64,000 nucleotides of DNA from Abiotrophia sp965245735 (GCA_965245735.1 CBDFAX010000007.1:1-64000); one strand, 5' to 3'. Positions 48,135 to 56,903 are shown, numbered from the stretch's first letter. The notes: generated by a model not told the origin, from the letters alone. Translations and numbers: made by a program.

Positions 48135-48818
48135 ATGACACAAGAAGCCATTAAAGAACAGATCCGTCAAGCCCTGGACCATCGGGTAGCCGTACGGGTT
48201 TATGATGAAAATCGCGATATTTCCCGTCAAGACATGGAGCTCTTAATGGATGCAGCCTGGCTCAGCCCATCTTCAGTTGGTCTGGAAGGTTGGCGCTTTT
48301 TGGTCTTAGACCGAGCCCAAATTCAAACCATCCGGCCTGAGCTCAAACCCCTATCTTGGGGTGCCCACCCGCAGTTAGACACCGCCAGCCACTTTGTCAT
48401 TCTCCTAGCAGAGAAGAATGCCCGTTATGACGGTCCTTCCATACGAGAGAGCCTCATTCGTCGAGGCCTGACTTCTGATCAAGATCTGGAAGGCCGGATT
48501 GCCCTCTATGAAACCTTCCAAATCAAGTGCATGGGTCTGGAAACGCCGCGTGCCCTCCACGATTGGACTTCCAAGCAGACCTATATCGCCATGGCCAATA
48601 TGATGTTTAGTGCTAGTTTGCTGGGCATCGACTCTTGCGCAATCGAAGGCTTCAATTATACCGATGTCAATGCCCTATTGGCTGCCAAAGGCTGGTTGGA
48701 CCCTGAGCGCGAAGGGGTAGCCTGCATGTTGTCCCTGGGCTACCGACTCAAGGACCCTAAACATCCCCGTAGCCGTAAGCCACGCCAGGAAGTGGTTTGC
48801 TGGATAGGCGAAAACTAA
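48135..48818 (+). CDS. Nitroreductase-family NAD(P)H oxidoreductase
   Basis: A 227-residue flavoprotein-type enzyme. RVAVRVYDENRDISRQDMEL at the start, then AAWLSPSSVGLEGWRFLVLD near residue 45 (FMN-binding region), then the IAMANMMFSASLLGIDSCAI segment near 155 and EGVACMLSLGYR near the end. It probably binds FMN and reduces nitro compounds or quinones. ATG at 48135 has AGAGG 9 bases upstream; the in-frame ATG at 48126 directly abuts that RBS. Substrate unknown. Confidence 0.88.
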   Translation: MTQEAIKEQIRQALDHRVAVRVYDENRDISRQDMELLMDAAWLSPSSVGLEGWRFLVLDRAQIQTIRPELKPLSWGAHPQLDTASHFVILLAEKNARYDGPSIRESLIRRGLTSDQDLEGRIALYETFQIKCMGLETPRALHDWTSKQTYIAMANMMFSASLLGIDSCAIEGFNYTDVNALLAAKGWLDPEREGVACMLSLGYRLKDPKHPRSRKPRQEVVCWIGEN

Positions 48819-48869
48819 CTACCCCCCATTATTTTCTCCAGCCCTTAATAAGTGAAAGGACTGAATGAT

Positions 48870-50627
48870 ATGACCCTATCGAGAAAACTGAAACTAAGCG
48901 CCCTAACCTTGCTTTGTGCCAATCTGCTGGCTAGCCAAGTGCCTGTCCTAGCCCAAGAGGCCAATAACCAAGAAGCGTCGAGCCAAGAAAGGACCGCCGT
49001 CGGCCAATACAGCTTGGCCTTTGACAATGCGGCTTGGCAATACGATGAGGCTAATGATATTTACTGGCAAGTCGGCGTCGTCTATGTCGCCAACCCTGCG
49101 TCCTTGGACTATGAGACCCTGGGTATTTATGTGCCGGGTGCCTATTTAGAGGCGACTGCCAATGGCGATGGGACCTATACTGCCAGCGTCAAGTCTGACG
49201 CCCAAGTGGGCCAATTTACCGCTGCGACTGCTCCTTATGTCCTACCGGTTAACACGCCGGGTTTTAATGCCTCTCAGGCACCAACCTGGCTTGCTGACGG
49301 CATTGCCAGCTATACCCAAGCCGGGATGATTTATCTGCAACCTGGTATTCGTGGCCGCGACAACACCACCGATAGCCAGGGCCAAGAAGTAGTGGGCGGG
49401 GCGCCATGGGGCGTCACCGACCTTAAGGCCGCTATCCGTTATGTTCGTTATAACAAGGATGTTCTGCCAGGTGACACCGACAAGATTGTGAGTTTTGGCC
49501 ATAGTGGCGGTGGGGCTCAGTCTGCTATCCTAGGGGCTAGTGGGGATTCGACCCTCTACAATCCTTACTTGGAAGCCTTAGGGGCAGCCATGAAGGACAA
49601 GGAAGGCAACCCAATTTCGGATGCACCTTATGGGACTATGACTTGGAGTCCCATTACCAGCTTGGATTATGCGGATGCTGCCTATGAATGGAACCTGGGT
49701 CAGTTCGCTGACAGCAATACGCGGGCAGAGGGCACCTTTACTCAGGCCTTATCACAAGACTTGGCTAAGGAATATGCCAACTATATCAATCAGCTTGGCC
49801 TCAAACATGAAGGCCAAGCCTTGACCCTGACAGAATCTAGTGAGGGGATTTATACCCAAGGCTCCTATGCCACTTATCTAGAAGGGGTCGTCAATCAATC
49901 CCTCAATAACTTCCTAGCCGATACCAGCTTCCCATATACCAGCGATGGTGCTGGTCCGGGTGGATCGACAGAATCTGTCACCTATGAGACGGCTCAAGCC
50001 TATATTGATAGCTTGAATGCTGAGGCTCAATGGGTGACCTATGATGCGGCCACTAATACCGCCAAGATTTCCAGCCTGGCGGATTTCGCCAAGTATGTTA
50101 AGACGGCTAGCAAGTCTGTGCCTGCCTTCGATGCCTTGGACCGCAGCCTAGCGGAGAATGCGGTCTTCGGGGTAGCGGAAGCCAATGAGCTTCACTTTGA
50201 CCAGCTAGTGGCCCGCCTGCTCAAGAACAATCAGGCCAAGTATGAGAGCTTGACCGACTGGAACAGCCAGTATGTGACGGATTTTGAGTCTGACTTGGCT
50301 AAGACCGATAGTCTGGGTAAGACCATTGCAGAACGTCAGGACCTCTACAATCCAATGTTCTATCTGACGTCCGCTTATTCTGGCTACCAAACCTCTAAAC
50401 CAGCACCTCACTGGCGGATTCGTTCCGGCCTTAGCCAAGGAGACACGGCCTTGACGGTGGAAACTAACCTGGCCCTAGCCCTAGAGAATCAAGCTAATGG
50501 GGCTGTCAAATCAGTGGACTTTGCGACGGTATGGGGGCAAGGTAATACCACAGCTGAACGGACCGGCCATGCCTCTACTAACTTCATCCAATGGGTGCAA
50601 GAAATTGTCGCCCAAGACGCCAACTAA
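48870..50627 (+). CDS. Secreted tannase-like esterase
   Basis: A 585-residue alpha/beta hydrolase with a signal peptide (LKLSALTLLCANLLASQVPV, cleavage near LAQ-EA, residue 28). The nucleophile elbow is FGHSGGGAQSAI with S212, and a late histidine H567 in ERTGHASTNFIQW completes a likely triad. The MIYLQPGIRGRD and APWGVTDLKAAIRYVRYN segments match bacterial tannases, which split gallate esters of plant polyphenols. A related feruloyl-esterase-like activity is possible. It has no cell-wall anchor, so it is probably released. ATG 48870 follows AAAGGA; GTG at 48852 is less likely. Confidence 0.8.
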   Translation: MTLSRKLKLSALTLLCANLLASQVPVLAQEANNQEASSQERTAVGQYSLAFDNAAWQYDEANDIYWQVGVVYVANPASLDYETLGIYVPGAYLEATANGDGTYTASVKSDAQVGQFTAATAPYVLPVNTPGFNASQAPTWLADGIASYTQAGMIYLQPGIRGRDNTTDSQGQEVVGGAPWGVTDLKAAIRYVRYNKDVLPGDTDKIVSFGHSGGGAQSAILGASGDSTLYNPYLEALGAAMKDKEGNPISDAPYGTMTWSPITSLDYADAAYEWNLGQFADSNTRAEGTFTQALSQDLAKEYANYINQLGLKHEGQALTLTESSEGIYTQGSYATYLEGVVNQSLNNFLADTSFPYTSDGAGPGGSTESVTYETAQAYIDSLNAEAQWVTYDAATNTAKISSLADFAKYVKTASKSVPAFDALDRSLAENAVFGVAEANELHFDQLVARLLKNNQAKYESLTDWNSQYVTDFESDLAKTDSLGKTIAERQDLYNPMFYLTSAYSGYQTSKPAPHWRIRSGLSQGDTALTVETNLALALENQANGAVKSVDFATVWGQGNTTAERTGHASTNFIQWVQEIVAQDAN

Positions 50628-50639
50628 GTATTAAGCAAG

Positions 50640-50674
50640 CCCTCGGCCTAGCCTAGACTGGCCCGAGGGGTTTG
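50640..50674 (+). terminator. Terminator after the tannase-like gene
   Basis: CCCTCGG.CC / GGCCCGAGGG stem, followed by GTTTGTTTGTTTTT. Confidence 0.8.
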
Positions 50675-50700
50675 TTTGTTTTTGGCTACTTTGTTATAAT
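50672..50700 (+). promoter_or_regulatory. Promoter of the 50750 gene
   Basis: TTGTTT at 50672-50677, 17 bases, TATAAT at 50695-50700. It overlaps the T run of the preceding terminator. Confidence 0.6.
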
Positions 50701-50749
50701 AAGGGAGACAAGATAGCAGTCCAATGGATTAGATAGAGGAGGATGTGAC

Positions 50750-51823
50750 GTGAAGAAAAGTCTCAAATACTTACTTGTTTCTACCTTGCTAGCCAATAGC
50801 TTGGCCCTCAGTCTGCCCGGCTTCCAGAGTCAGGCCAGGACCAGCAGCCAATCGTCTACTAGTCAGCATTCCAAGCTTGAGGAGAGCTCGGAAGAATGGT
50901 CGGACCATGATTGTGACCAATTCTCTCGGGCGGACTTTCTAAAAGCCGTGCGCCAAAGTCGAGAGCATTTGACCTCGGTGGCTCTGAAAGGCTCTTCGGG
51001 GGATAAAAATGCCACCTCTAATTATCAAGCAGCCTACCGTTATGATGCCAAGACTGGCAAGGACCTTCAGGGTTATTTGGATTATAGTCGGGGTATTGAC
51101 CATATGGAGGTCTACTATCTGGGGGACAGCAATCAGAACTATTACCTCTATACAGAGCGGACTAACAAATGGTCTGCCATCCAGATGCCCGCGGCTTTTC
51201 GCCTGCGACCTAACTACCGCCTCATGCTAGACTGGATCCTGGACCATGAAGCCGACTTCCAGTTTGAAGAAGGTCAGGATGATTATCGGCTCACGGTCCT
51301 AGAACGTAACTTTGACTTGTCAGACTTTACATCTAAGACCTTGGGAATCACCTTAGAGCCTGAAGACACTCCGGTAGAAGATATCTATAACTATATGGAA
51401 GTTCGCTTCAGCAAGGACGACTTCCAAATGACCAGTCTCAATTACCGTTGCCTGGATCCGTCCGGTGAGGTGCAGGGACAATTTGAATTCTTTGGCTATA
51501 ATCAATTAAAGGCCTCAGATTTCCGATTGCCTGAGGGGGCTGAGGTGGACAGTGAGCTATCTGGTTCTAGCCAGCAAGATGGGTCTTCCTCCGATGAGAC
51601 CGAATCCCGTCAGCAGCGGGAGTCCGAGTCTTCTGACCAAGGAGAAAACCGACCACTGCCACCTGGTGCTGTCTACCATGACCACAAGGCTTGGAGCTCA
51701 CTTTTTGCTTATGCGCAAGAGGGCCTCTATGAGCTAGTCTCACTCAAATGGCTCACTTGGGAGCCGGTCAGTCGCCTCTCTAGCCACTTGACCTGGCGGG
51801 CTTATCAACTATTTAGACCATAA
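50750..51823 (+). CDS. Secreted hypothetical protein, LolA-like/DUF6612-like core
   Basis: A 357-residue protein with signal peptide KKSLKYLLVSTLLANSLALS (cleavage near QAR-TS). Residues about 55-250 have the strand-rich layout of LolA-like proteins (ADFLKAVRQSREHLTSVALK, then YRYDAKTGKDLQGYLDY, YLYTERTNKWSAIQMP, MEVRFSKDDFQMTSLNYRC). A Ser/Glu/Gln-rich disordered stretch (about 255-300) and a C-terminal hydrophobic part follow. No lipobox or sortase motif. The ATG (GTG at 50750) follows GAGGAGG. Family link is tentative; function unknown. Confidence 0.5.
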   Translation: MKKSLKYLLVSTLLANSLALSLPGFQSQARTSSQSSTSQHSKLEESSEEWSDHDCDQFSRADFLKAVRQSREHLTSVALKGSSGDKNATSNYQAAYRYDAKTGKDLQGYLDYSRGIDHMEVYYLGDSNQNYYLYTERTNKWSAIQMPAAFRLRPNYRLMLDWILDHEADFQFEEGQDDYRLTVLERNFDLSDFTSKTLGITLEPEDTPVEDIYNYMEVRFSKDDFQMTSLNYRCLDPSGEVQGQFEFFGYNQLKASDFRLPEGAEVDSELSGSSQQDGSSSDETESRQQRESESSDQGENRPLPPGAVYHDHKAWSSLFAYAQEGLYELVSLKWLTWEPVSRLSSHLTWRAYQLFRP

Positions 51824-51824
51824 A

Positions 51825-51855
51825 GAAAAAGGCCAGAATCTTTCTGGCCTTTTTG
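51825..51855. terminator. Bidirectional terminator
   Basis: AAAAAGGCCAGAA / TTCTGGCCTTTTT between convergent genes at 51823 and 51862. Confidence 0.95.
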
Positions 51856-51861
51856 CTATGC

Positions 51862-52899
51862 CTATAGTGGTAGCCATAAGCTGAAGTGGCTACCCTGGTT
51901 TACTTGACTAGTGACCGTAATATGGCCCCCTAATTGTTGGGCCAGGGTTTGGCTGATATAGAGTCCCAAGCCTGCGCCACCTGTTTCCCGGTTGCGGGAT
52001 TGTTCGACGCGGTAGAGGCGGTCGAAGATGTGGGGCAGGTCTTGGGTGGGAATGCCCATGCCTTGATCAATGACATGGAAGGCTATCCCCTGGGCTTCTT
52101 TTTTAATCTGGAGTTGAATGCGACTATGCAGCGGCGAGTACTTGCTGGCGTTCTCTAAGAGATTGAGTAAGATACGAGACAGTTTATCGCCATCTGTCTT
52201 AATGGTCTCTAGGTCAGGCGCTAGCTGGACTTCCAGTTCCTGTTCCTTCTGCTTACAATGGGGCTGGATACTGGTTAGCAACTGAATTAGGAAATCATCG
52301 AGTTGTAGGGTCTCTAGTTGACCTTCCGTCACATGCCGATTGGACTGGGTCTCCATGAGACCGACTTCCATAAGTTGCTGGGTGAGCGTCTTGAGTCTAT
52401 CGACTTGGCAGGACATGGCCTGCCAGAGGGCTTGCATTTCATCTTCTGACACCATCTGATCTTGCAGCGCCTCTACTTGATGCTGGAGAGCGGTCAGCGG
52501 CGTCTTGATGTCGTGACCTAGGCTAGCCATGAGGCGGGTCTTGTCTTGCTCGCTTTGGCTTAGGGCCTGGAAACTTTGGTTGAGATCATGAATCATAAGG
52601 TTAATATTGGCAGTGAGTGAGGCCAATTCTGCCGGTGATTTGATGGCCTGGACTGGCTGGAAGTCCTGGTTAGCCACGCGACGGACGTCTCGGCTCAGTC
52701 GCTGCAGGGATTTGACGCTGGGCTGAAGTAGGCAGAAGCCCACTAGGGCTCCTAGCAAATTAGCCCCTAAGGTCATCCAGATAATGATGTAGGCCACGTT
52801 GGGGGAGACTAACATTTGTTGCAGTCCCCACCAGACAAGTAGAAGGGCACAGAGGGTGGAACTAAGAAAGGCGAGGAAGACGAGCGAACGGAGCTTCAT
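51862..52899 (-). CDS. Sensor histidine kinase
   Basis: A 345-residue membrane kinase with two close spans (about 7-28 and 36-58) and almost no extracellular loop, then a HAMP-like region (about 58-112). HisKA has H129 in SLGHDIKTPLTALQ. The HATPase has LLNLLENASKYS near 252, DQGMGIP near 284 and GGAGLGLYISQTLAQQLGGH near 312. The tiny sensor loop suggests that it detects membrane or intramembrane signals. It overlaps the regulator gene by 4 bases (ATGA). Confidence 0.93.
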   Translation of the reverse strand: MKLRSLVFLAFLSSTLCALLLVWWGLQQMLVSPNVAYIIIWMTLGANLLGALVGFCLLQPSVKSLQRLSRDVRRVANQDFQPVQAIKSPAELASLTANINLMIHDLNQSFQALSQSEQDKTRLMASLGHDIKTPLTALQHQVEALQDQMVSEDEMQALWQAMSCQVDRLKTLTQQLMEVGLMETQSNRHVTEGQLETLQLDDFLIQLLTSIQPHCKQKEQELEVQLAPDLETIKTDGDKLSRILLNLLENASKYSPLHSRIQLQIKKEAQGIAFHVIDQGMGIPTQDLPHIFDRLYRVEQSRNRETGGAGLGLYISQTLAQQLGGHITVTSQVNQGSHFSLWLPL

Positions 52900-53591
52900 G
52901 AGTCACCACCCCCTAAGCGGTAGCCCAGCCCCCAGACGGTTTCAATCTTAGGGTAGGGACGCTGTCCTGCTGACTTGGCTAATTTATCGCGCAAGGAATG
53001 GATATGGACATTGAGGGTGTTGGCATCTTCCATGTAGTCTGTCTCCCAAATCTTGAGGAAGAGCTCTGATTTGGCGAAGACCCGACCGGGATTCTTGAGG
53101 AAGAGGGCCAGAAGCTGGAATTCTTTGAGTGATAGCTGCAAGGTCTGGTCGTAGAGGGTGATGCGGTGTTGGCCCTCGTCGATGGCAAAGGGGGCACAAG
53201 TTAAGACGGATTGTGCAGCTTGGCTGGGTTGAATGCGGCGCATGAGATTTTTGACGCGCAAGGTCAGCTCCCGTGGGCTGAAGGGTTTAGTTACATAATC
53301 GTCAGCCCCTAAGGTCAGGGAATAAATCCGGTCGACCGCCTGATCCTTGGCGGTAATGAAGATAAAAGGCTGATCTTCTCGCAACTGTAAGACGGCATCG
53401 ATAAAGTCATAGCCATCCATTTGAGGCATCATAATATCCGTAATAATTAAATCCATGGCCTGGGCTTGATAGCGAGCCAGGGCTTCTTGACCGTTGGTGG
53501 CGGTCGTAACTTGATAGCCTTCCTTAGTTAAGTAGCGCGTGACGATATCCAGGATGGCTGGCTCATCGTCAACTAGGAGGATGTGGGTCAT
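52896..53591 (-). CDS. OmpR/PhoB-family response regulator
   Basis: A 231-residue regulator with a receiver domain (DDEP near residue 8, phosphorylated D52 in LIITDIMMPQMDGY, K in FITAKDQ) and a C-terminal winged helix (LTLRVKNLMRR onward; TDYMEDANTLNVHIHSLRDK, then VWGLGYRL). ATG 53591 follows AAAGGAGGG; the longer frame upstream has no RBS. It is the partner of the kinase at 51862. The DM13 gene next door on the same strand may be a target. Confidence 0.95.
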   Translation of the reverse strand: MTHILLVDDEPAILDIVTRYLTKEGYQVTTATNGQEALARYQAQAMDLIITDIMMPQMDGYDFIDAVLQLREDQPFIFITAKDQAVDRIYSLTLGADDYVTKPFSPRELTLRVKNLMRRIQPSQAAQSVLTCAPFAIDEGQHRITLYDQTLQLSLKEFQLLALFLKNPGRVFAKSELFLKIWETDYMEDANTLNVHIHSLRDKLAKSAGQRPYPKIETVWGLGYRLGGGDS

Positions 53592-53713
53592 AGGGGACCC
53601 TCCTTTCGGTAAATGACTGAAATCAAATCCTGCCGCAAATAGCAGGGACAAGGCCATTATAGCACAGTTTGAGACGGGAAGTAGTAAGACGCGCTTGAGC
53701 TAAAAGCAGATTA

Positions 53714-53738
53714 ACCACCTGAAGTTTGTTCAGGTGGT
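53714..53738 (-). terminator. Terminator after the DM13 gene
   Basis: ACCACCTGAA / TTCAGGTGGT stem just downstream of the minus-strand gene at 53755; the T tract is poor. Confidence 0.6.
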
Positions 53739-53754
53739 AGGGGTGCTAGAAATC

Positions 53755-54522
53755 TTATTTAAGATCAGCATGACCGAAGACTTCATGTGCTTCAACACAG
53801 TAGATTAAGACCTTGTTGTAGCCGTCGGCCTTCAAACCATTGAGGTCATAGCTTTGTTCCATCATGTCAGCATCTACAGCGCCAACTTCAACGGCTGTTT
53901 CCAACTTGCCGTCTTTGCTGAGGAGAACATGGAGGTCAGGGGCTTTGTCGGATTTGAAGTTGCTGAGCTTGAGTTGGTTCTTCTCAATGGTTACAGAACC
54001 CATGACCATTTTGCCCTTATCGCCCATGAATTCGCCCATACGTTTCATGGCTTGGTCCATGTTGGCGTCAGCCAATTTAGTTAGCATAGCGGAGCCGAAG
54101 GTTTCCTTAGCTTCATTGCAGTAGATAGTTAAGGTGTTGTATTGGCTGAGATCGACCTTATCCAGCTTATAGCCTTGGATAGCCCCCTTAGCGTCGACCT
54201 TGCCTAATTTTAGACCGTGCTCAACATCGCCATCCTTGGTTAGGTAAGCGTGGAGGTCAGGTGCTTCATCGCTGGAGAAGCCAGTCAGGACTACTTCTTT
54301 GCTAGTGACCTTAGCCATCCCCATGACCTTGTGTTTTTCTTGACCCATCAATTGACCGACAAGATCTTGACTCATTTCATCTTTTTTCTTATCATCTGGC
54401 ATTTGGCTGGATGATGCGCTGCTTTCTTCCGCTAAGACGACTTGAGATAAGCTGCCGGCCCCAAGACCTAGGCTAAGTAGGGCGACTAGGCTGAGTTTGG
54501 TAAGTGTGTGTTTGGTTGACAT
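53755..54522 (-). CDS. Secreted protein with two DM13 domains
   Basis: A 255-residue exported protein. ATG at 54522 follows AAGGAG (GTG at 54531 is less likely). Signal peptide (KHTLTKLSLVALLSLGLGAG, cleavage near VLA-EE) is followed by two DM13 domains: about 65-148 (VVLTGFSSDEAPDLHAYLTK to LTIYCNEAKETFGSAML) and about 170-255 (LKLSNFKSDKAPDLHVLLSK to VLIYCVEAHEVFGHADL). Each has the conserved cysteine in IYC, proposed in this family to serve redox or electron transfer. It lies next to a two-component system, which may control it. Confidence 0.85.
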   Translation of the reverse strand: MSTKHTLTKLSLVALLSLGLGAGSLSQVVLAEESSASSSQMPDDKKKDEMSQDLVGQLMGQEKHKVMGMAKVTSKEVVLTGFSSDEAPDLHAYLTKDGDVEHGLKLGKVDAKGAIQGYKLDKVDLSQYNTLTIYCNEAKETFGSAMLTKLADANMDQAMKRMGEFMGDKGKMVMGSVTIEKNQLKLSNFKSDKAPDLHVLLSKDGKLETAVEVGAVDADMMEQSYDLNGLKADGYNKVLIYCVEAHEVFGHADLK

Positions 54523-54669
54523 GGAAATCACTCCTTGGTTTTATTTGATGATCTTACTATAGGGGGTGAAACTGAAGCCTTCTTGAAGCAAGTATTAAGT
54601 CTTTCTTAAGTCTGCTCTAAATCTTTATTAAATCTGGACCGGCTGATAGGCAAGTCGCTGGGTTGAGAC

Positions 54670-54698
54670 TTTTCAAGGCGGTCCAGCTAAGTTATAAT
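54670..54698 (+). promoter_or_regulatory. Promoter P1 of the four-paralog cluster
   Basis: TTTTCA at 54670-54675, 17 bases, TATAAT at 54693-54698. The motif AGCTAAGTTATAATGA recurs at 55322-55338. Confidence 0.75.
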
Positions 54699-54722
54699 GA
54701 AAAGACTAGAAAGGGTGAAAGC

Positions 54723-55235
54723 ATGCAAGTTAGACAGAATGATCAAGCCAATCACTTACTATTTGAAGGCAAGGTTCGGATCAGCCATATCTTGGGCGTC
54801 CGCTTCTTAGCGGGTTGTCTCATGGCCCTGGTCATGTTCGCTTGCTTTATTCTCTGCCTACATTTGTTGGAAGCCGTAGGCTTGTGGCAGGAGGACCTGA
54901 AAGGCTGGAGCGTGGCTTCCTTCGTGATTTCGGGCAGCCTGGTTTGGATGCTGGGTGACTGGCTCCATAATAAGCTTTGGGAGCGACAGGTTCGTATTTT
55001 GGACTTAGGCGACCAAGCCTGCCTACAAGTCGGCCGTGACCAGGACTACTATCACTGGCAGACTCTCCGTAAGGTCAGAACCTATCGCTTCTACGCTAGA
55101 CGTGGACAGGTCAGCACCTATAACCTGGTCTTGGTCTTTGAGGGTCGCACCTATCGTTTCTCTTCATCGGATAAGAGTATGGTGGCCCTGAGCGAGCTGG
55201 GCCAAGCCCTCCAGGCTTATCTAAAGCAGAGATAA
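54723..55235 (+). CDS. Paralogous two-span membrane protein, copy 1
   Basis: A 170-residue protein (ATG at 54723 after AAGGGTGAAA; a longer frame has no RBS). It opens LLFEGKVRISHILGVRFLAG, has two spans (about 28-52 and 62-84), and a C-terminal PH-like beta part with DLGDQACLQVGRDQDYYHWQ, LRKVRTYRF, NLVLVFEGRTYRFSSSD and a final helix SELGQALQAYLKQR. It is about half identical to copy 2. The family may resemble YcxB-like/PH-type membrane proteins of Firmicutes, but I do not recognise it firmly. Function unknown. Confidence 0.6.
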   Translation: MQVRQNDQANHLLFEGKVRISHILGVRFLAGCLMALVMFACFILCLHLLEAVGLWQEDLKGWSVASFVISGSLVWMLGDWLHNKLWERQVRILDLGDQACLQVGRDQDYYHWQTLRKVRTYRFYARRGQVSTYNLVLVFEGRTYRFSSSDKSMVALSELGQALQAYLKQR

Positions 55236-55254
55236 GTCATTAGAAGTAGCGGGT

Positions 55255-55278
55255 AAGGCCTTGTGCCTGGCCTTTTCT
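55255..55278 (+). terminator. Weak terminator between copies 1 and 2
   Basis: AAGGCC / GGCCTT stem followed by TTCTTAT. Confidence 0.55.
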
Positions 55279-55307
55279 TATGGGATTCTTTCCAAGTAGG
55301 GCTAGGC

Positions 55308-55336
55308 TTCTCAAGCGGCGTTAGCTAAGTTATAAT
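55308..55336 (+). promoter_or_regulatory. Promoter P2 of the four-paralog cluster
   Basis: TTCTCA at 55308-55313, 17 bases, TATAAT at 55331-55336. It is a duplicate of P1, showing that gene and promoter were copied together. Confidence 0.75.
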
Positions 55337-55362
55337 GAGAAGACAGGGAAGGGTGAGATAAG

Positions 55363-55881
55363 ATGCAATATCGAAATTCGAATAGAGAGGAAAAGTTACT
55401 CTTTGAGGGAAAGCTTCGGGTCAGCTATCTATTTGGCCTACGTTTCTATAGCGGTGTTGTCATGGCCATCCTCATGGCCTTCTTATTTGCCTATGGCATA
55501 CATTGGCTCATCACTTGGGGACTAATGAATCGGGACTTGCAGAAATGGAGCCAAGCCTATGTGCTAGTGACAGCACTTCTGTGCTTGGGCTTGGGTTTCT
55601 GGCTCTATGATCGGATATGGCAGCGCAAGGTAGGGATTGTGGACATGGGGACCCAAGTCTTGGTGCAAGTAGGTAACCGAGTGGATTGCTATGACTGGCG
55701 GGAGCTCCGCCGTGTCAAGCCTTTTGAGCTTCGCAATAAATCACGTCGCATCGTCGTGGTTAGCCTAGTCTTAGTCTTTGAGGATCGGACTTACCACTTG
55801 TCTTCATCCGATAAGACCATGGGCGCTCTGAGTGAGCTGGGTCAAGAATTACAAGTCTATTTAGATCAGAGAGGGGCCTAG
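55363..55881 (+). CDS. Paralogous two-span membrane protein, copy 2
   Basis: A 172-residue protein. It shares with copy 1 LLFEGKLRVSYLFGLRFYSG near the start, two spans (about 30-54 and 66-86), DWRELRRVKPFELR, SLVLVFEDRTYHLSSSDKTM and LSELGQELQVYLDQRG. The near-identical last 35 residues mark a fairly recent duplication. RBS GAAGGGTGAG. It starts a likely three-gene operon with copies 3 and 4. Confidence 0.6.
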   Translation: MQYRNSNREEKLLFEGKLRVSYLFGLRFYSGVVMAILMAFLFAYGIHWLITWGLMNRDLQKWSQAYVLVTALLCLGLGFWLYDRIWQRKVGIVDMGTQVLVQVGNRVDCYDWRELRRVKPFELRNKSRRIVVVSLVLVFEDRTYHLSSSDKTMGALSELGQELQVYLDQRGA

Positions 55882-55886
55882 CTTGT

Positions 55887-56411
55887 ATGATTATTGCTAA
55901 AAGCAAGCCCCTACCGCCGGGGCAAGAAGGCTTGGTGGTGACCTTGGATTGCCGGGTTTCTTATTTTTGGGGTGCCAAGGCCCTATCCTTTATCCTCATC
56001 TACTCTATCTTGACGCCTATGAGCCTAGACTTGGCCAAGAGACTCAACTTGAACCCTAAGAGTTGGCTAGCGCTTTTGGTCTTCCTAGGGGCAGTCATTC
56101 TGAGCTGGTTGCTCTACAATAGCTTATGGAAACGATCCGTCACCATCTACGATCGGGGCCAAAGCCTGGAAATACTCATTAACCACAAGCTCTATCGCTA
56201 TGATTGGACTAGCCTGCGTCGTGTCAAGACTTTCATCGCACCCAAACGTCATGGTGGAATCTTCAGCAAGACGGCAGTCCTAAAATTTCATGGCCGCAGC
56301 TTCTACCTGACCTCAGATGACCAGGTAGCTAAGCTAGAGTGGCTGATTCAATATTTAGAAAAGGGCCTGAAGCAAGCCCAAAAAGGAGGCCTAGGCCCAA
56401 ATGACAAGTAA
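55887..56411 (+). CDS. Paralogous two-span membrane protein, copy 3
   Basis: A 174-residue, more diverged copy: VVTLDCRVSYFWGAKALSFI at the start, two spans (about 28-52 and 58-80), RYDWTSLRRVKTFIAPKRHG, VLKFHGRSFYLTSDDQ and a last helix LEWLIQYLEKGLKQ. Instead of the LVLVFE strand it has AVLKFH. It starts 5 bases after copy 2; an upstream RBS is weak, which suggests translational coupling. Function unknown. Confidence 0.6.
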   Translation: MIIAKSKPLPPGQEGLVVTLDCRVSYFWGAKALSFILIYSILTPMSLDLAKRLNLNPKSWLALLVFLGAVILSWLLYNSLWKRSVTIYDRGQSLEILINHKLYRYDWTSLRRVKTFIAPKRHGGIFSKTAVLKFHGRSFYLTSDDQVAKLEWLIQYLEKGLKQAQKGGLGPNDK

Positions 56412-56898
56412 AAACAAGTATCTGCTAAATCAGGTCAAGCTAAGAGTTAGTCGCTTTATCGGCCAACGCCTGCTCTCTATTCTGGTGCTACTAGGCCTAG
56501 CACAACTAGGCATCAAGGACCTTGTCAATTTCTTGTTGGACTTGGACCTCTACCCGCGCGATAATCAATATGCACCCTTATTGTTCGTTGTGTTACTGCT
56601 CCTACTATTTTTCCTGGCCAATGCCTTCTATAATTTTCTCTGGACGCGAACCGTCACCATAGAAGATTTGGGGGACAAGGTTAGGATTGAGCTAGGCAGC
56701 CGTCACTATCTCTTGCCTTGGTCTAGCCTACGCAAGGTGCGTTTGGATCGAACCACCAATCGGGGTAAGTTGGTCAGCGTGGACTTAATCTTAGTCTTTG
56801 AAAGCCGAACTTTCCGTTTCACCAAGGACCAACCCGTAGCCCCTCTCAGTGACTTGGAAGCTTATATGCAAGCCAAGTTAAAAAAAGCAAAATCTTAA
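56401..56898 (+). CDS. Paralogous two-span membrane protein, copy 4
   Basis: A 165-residue copy overlapping copy 3 by 11 bases, with AAAAGGAGG upstream inside copy 3. It reads QVKLRVSRFIGQRLLSILVL, then two spans (about 20-45 and 55-77), LPWSSLRKVRLDR, LILVFESRTFRFTKDQPV and SDLEAYMQAKLKKA. The tyrosine before the W-x-x-L-R-x-V motif found in copies 1 to 3 is replaced by LP. It closes the cluster. Confidence 0.6.
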   Translation: MTSKNKYLLNQVKLRVSRFIGQRLLSILVLLGLAQLGIKDLVNFLLDLDLYPRDNQYAPLLFVVLLLLLFFLANAFYNFLWTRTVTIEDLGDKVRIELGSRHYLLPWSSLRKVRLDRTTNRGKLVSVDLILVFESRTFRFTKDQPVAPLSDLEAYMQAKLKKAKS

Positions 56899-56903
56899 AA
56901 TAA

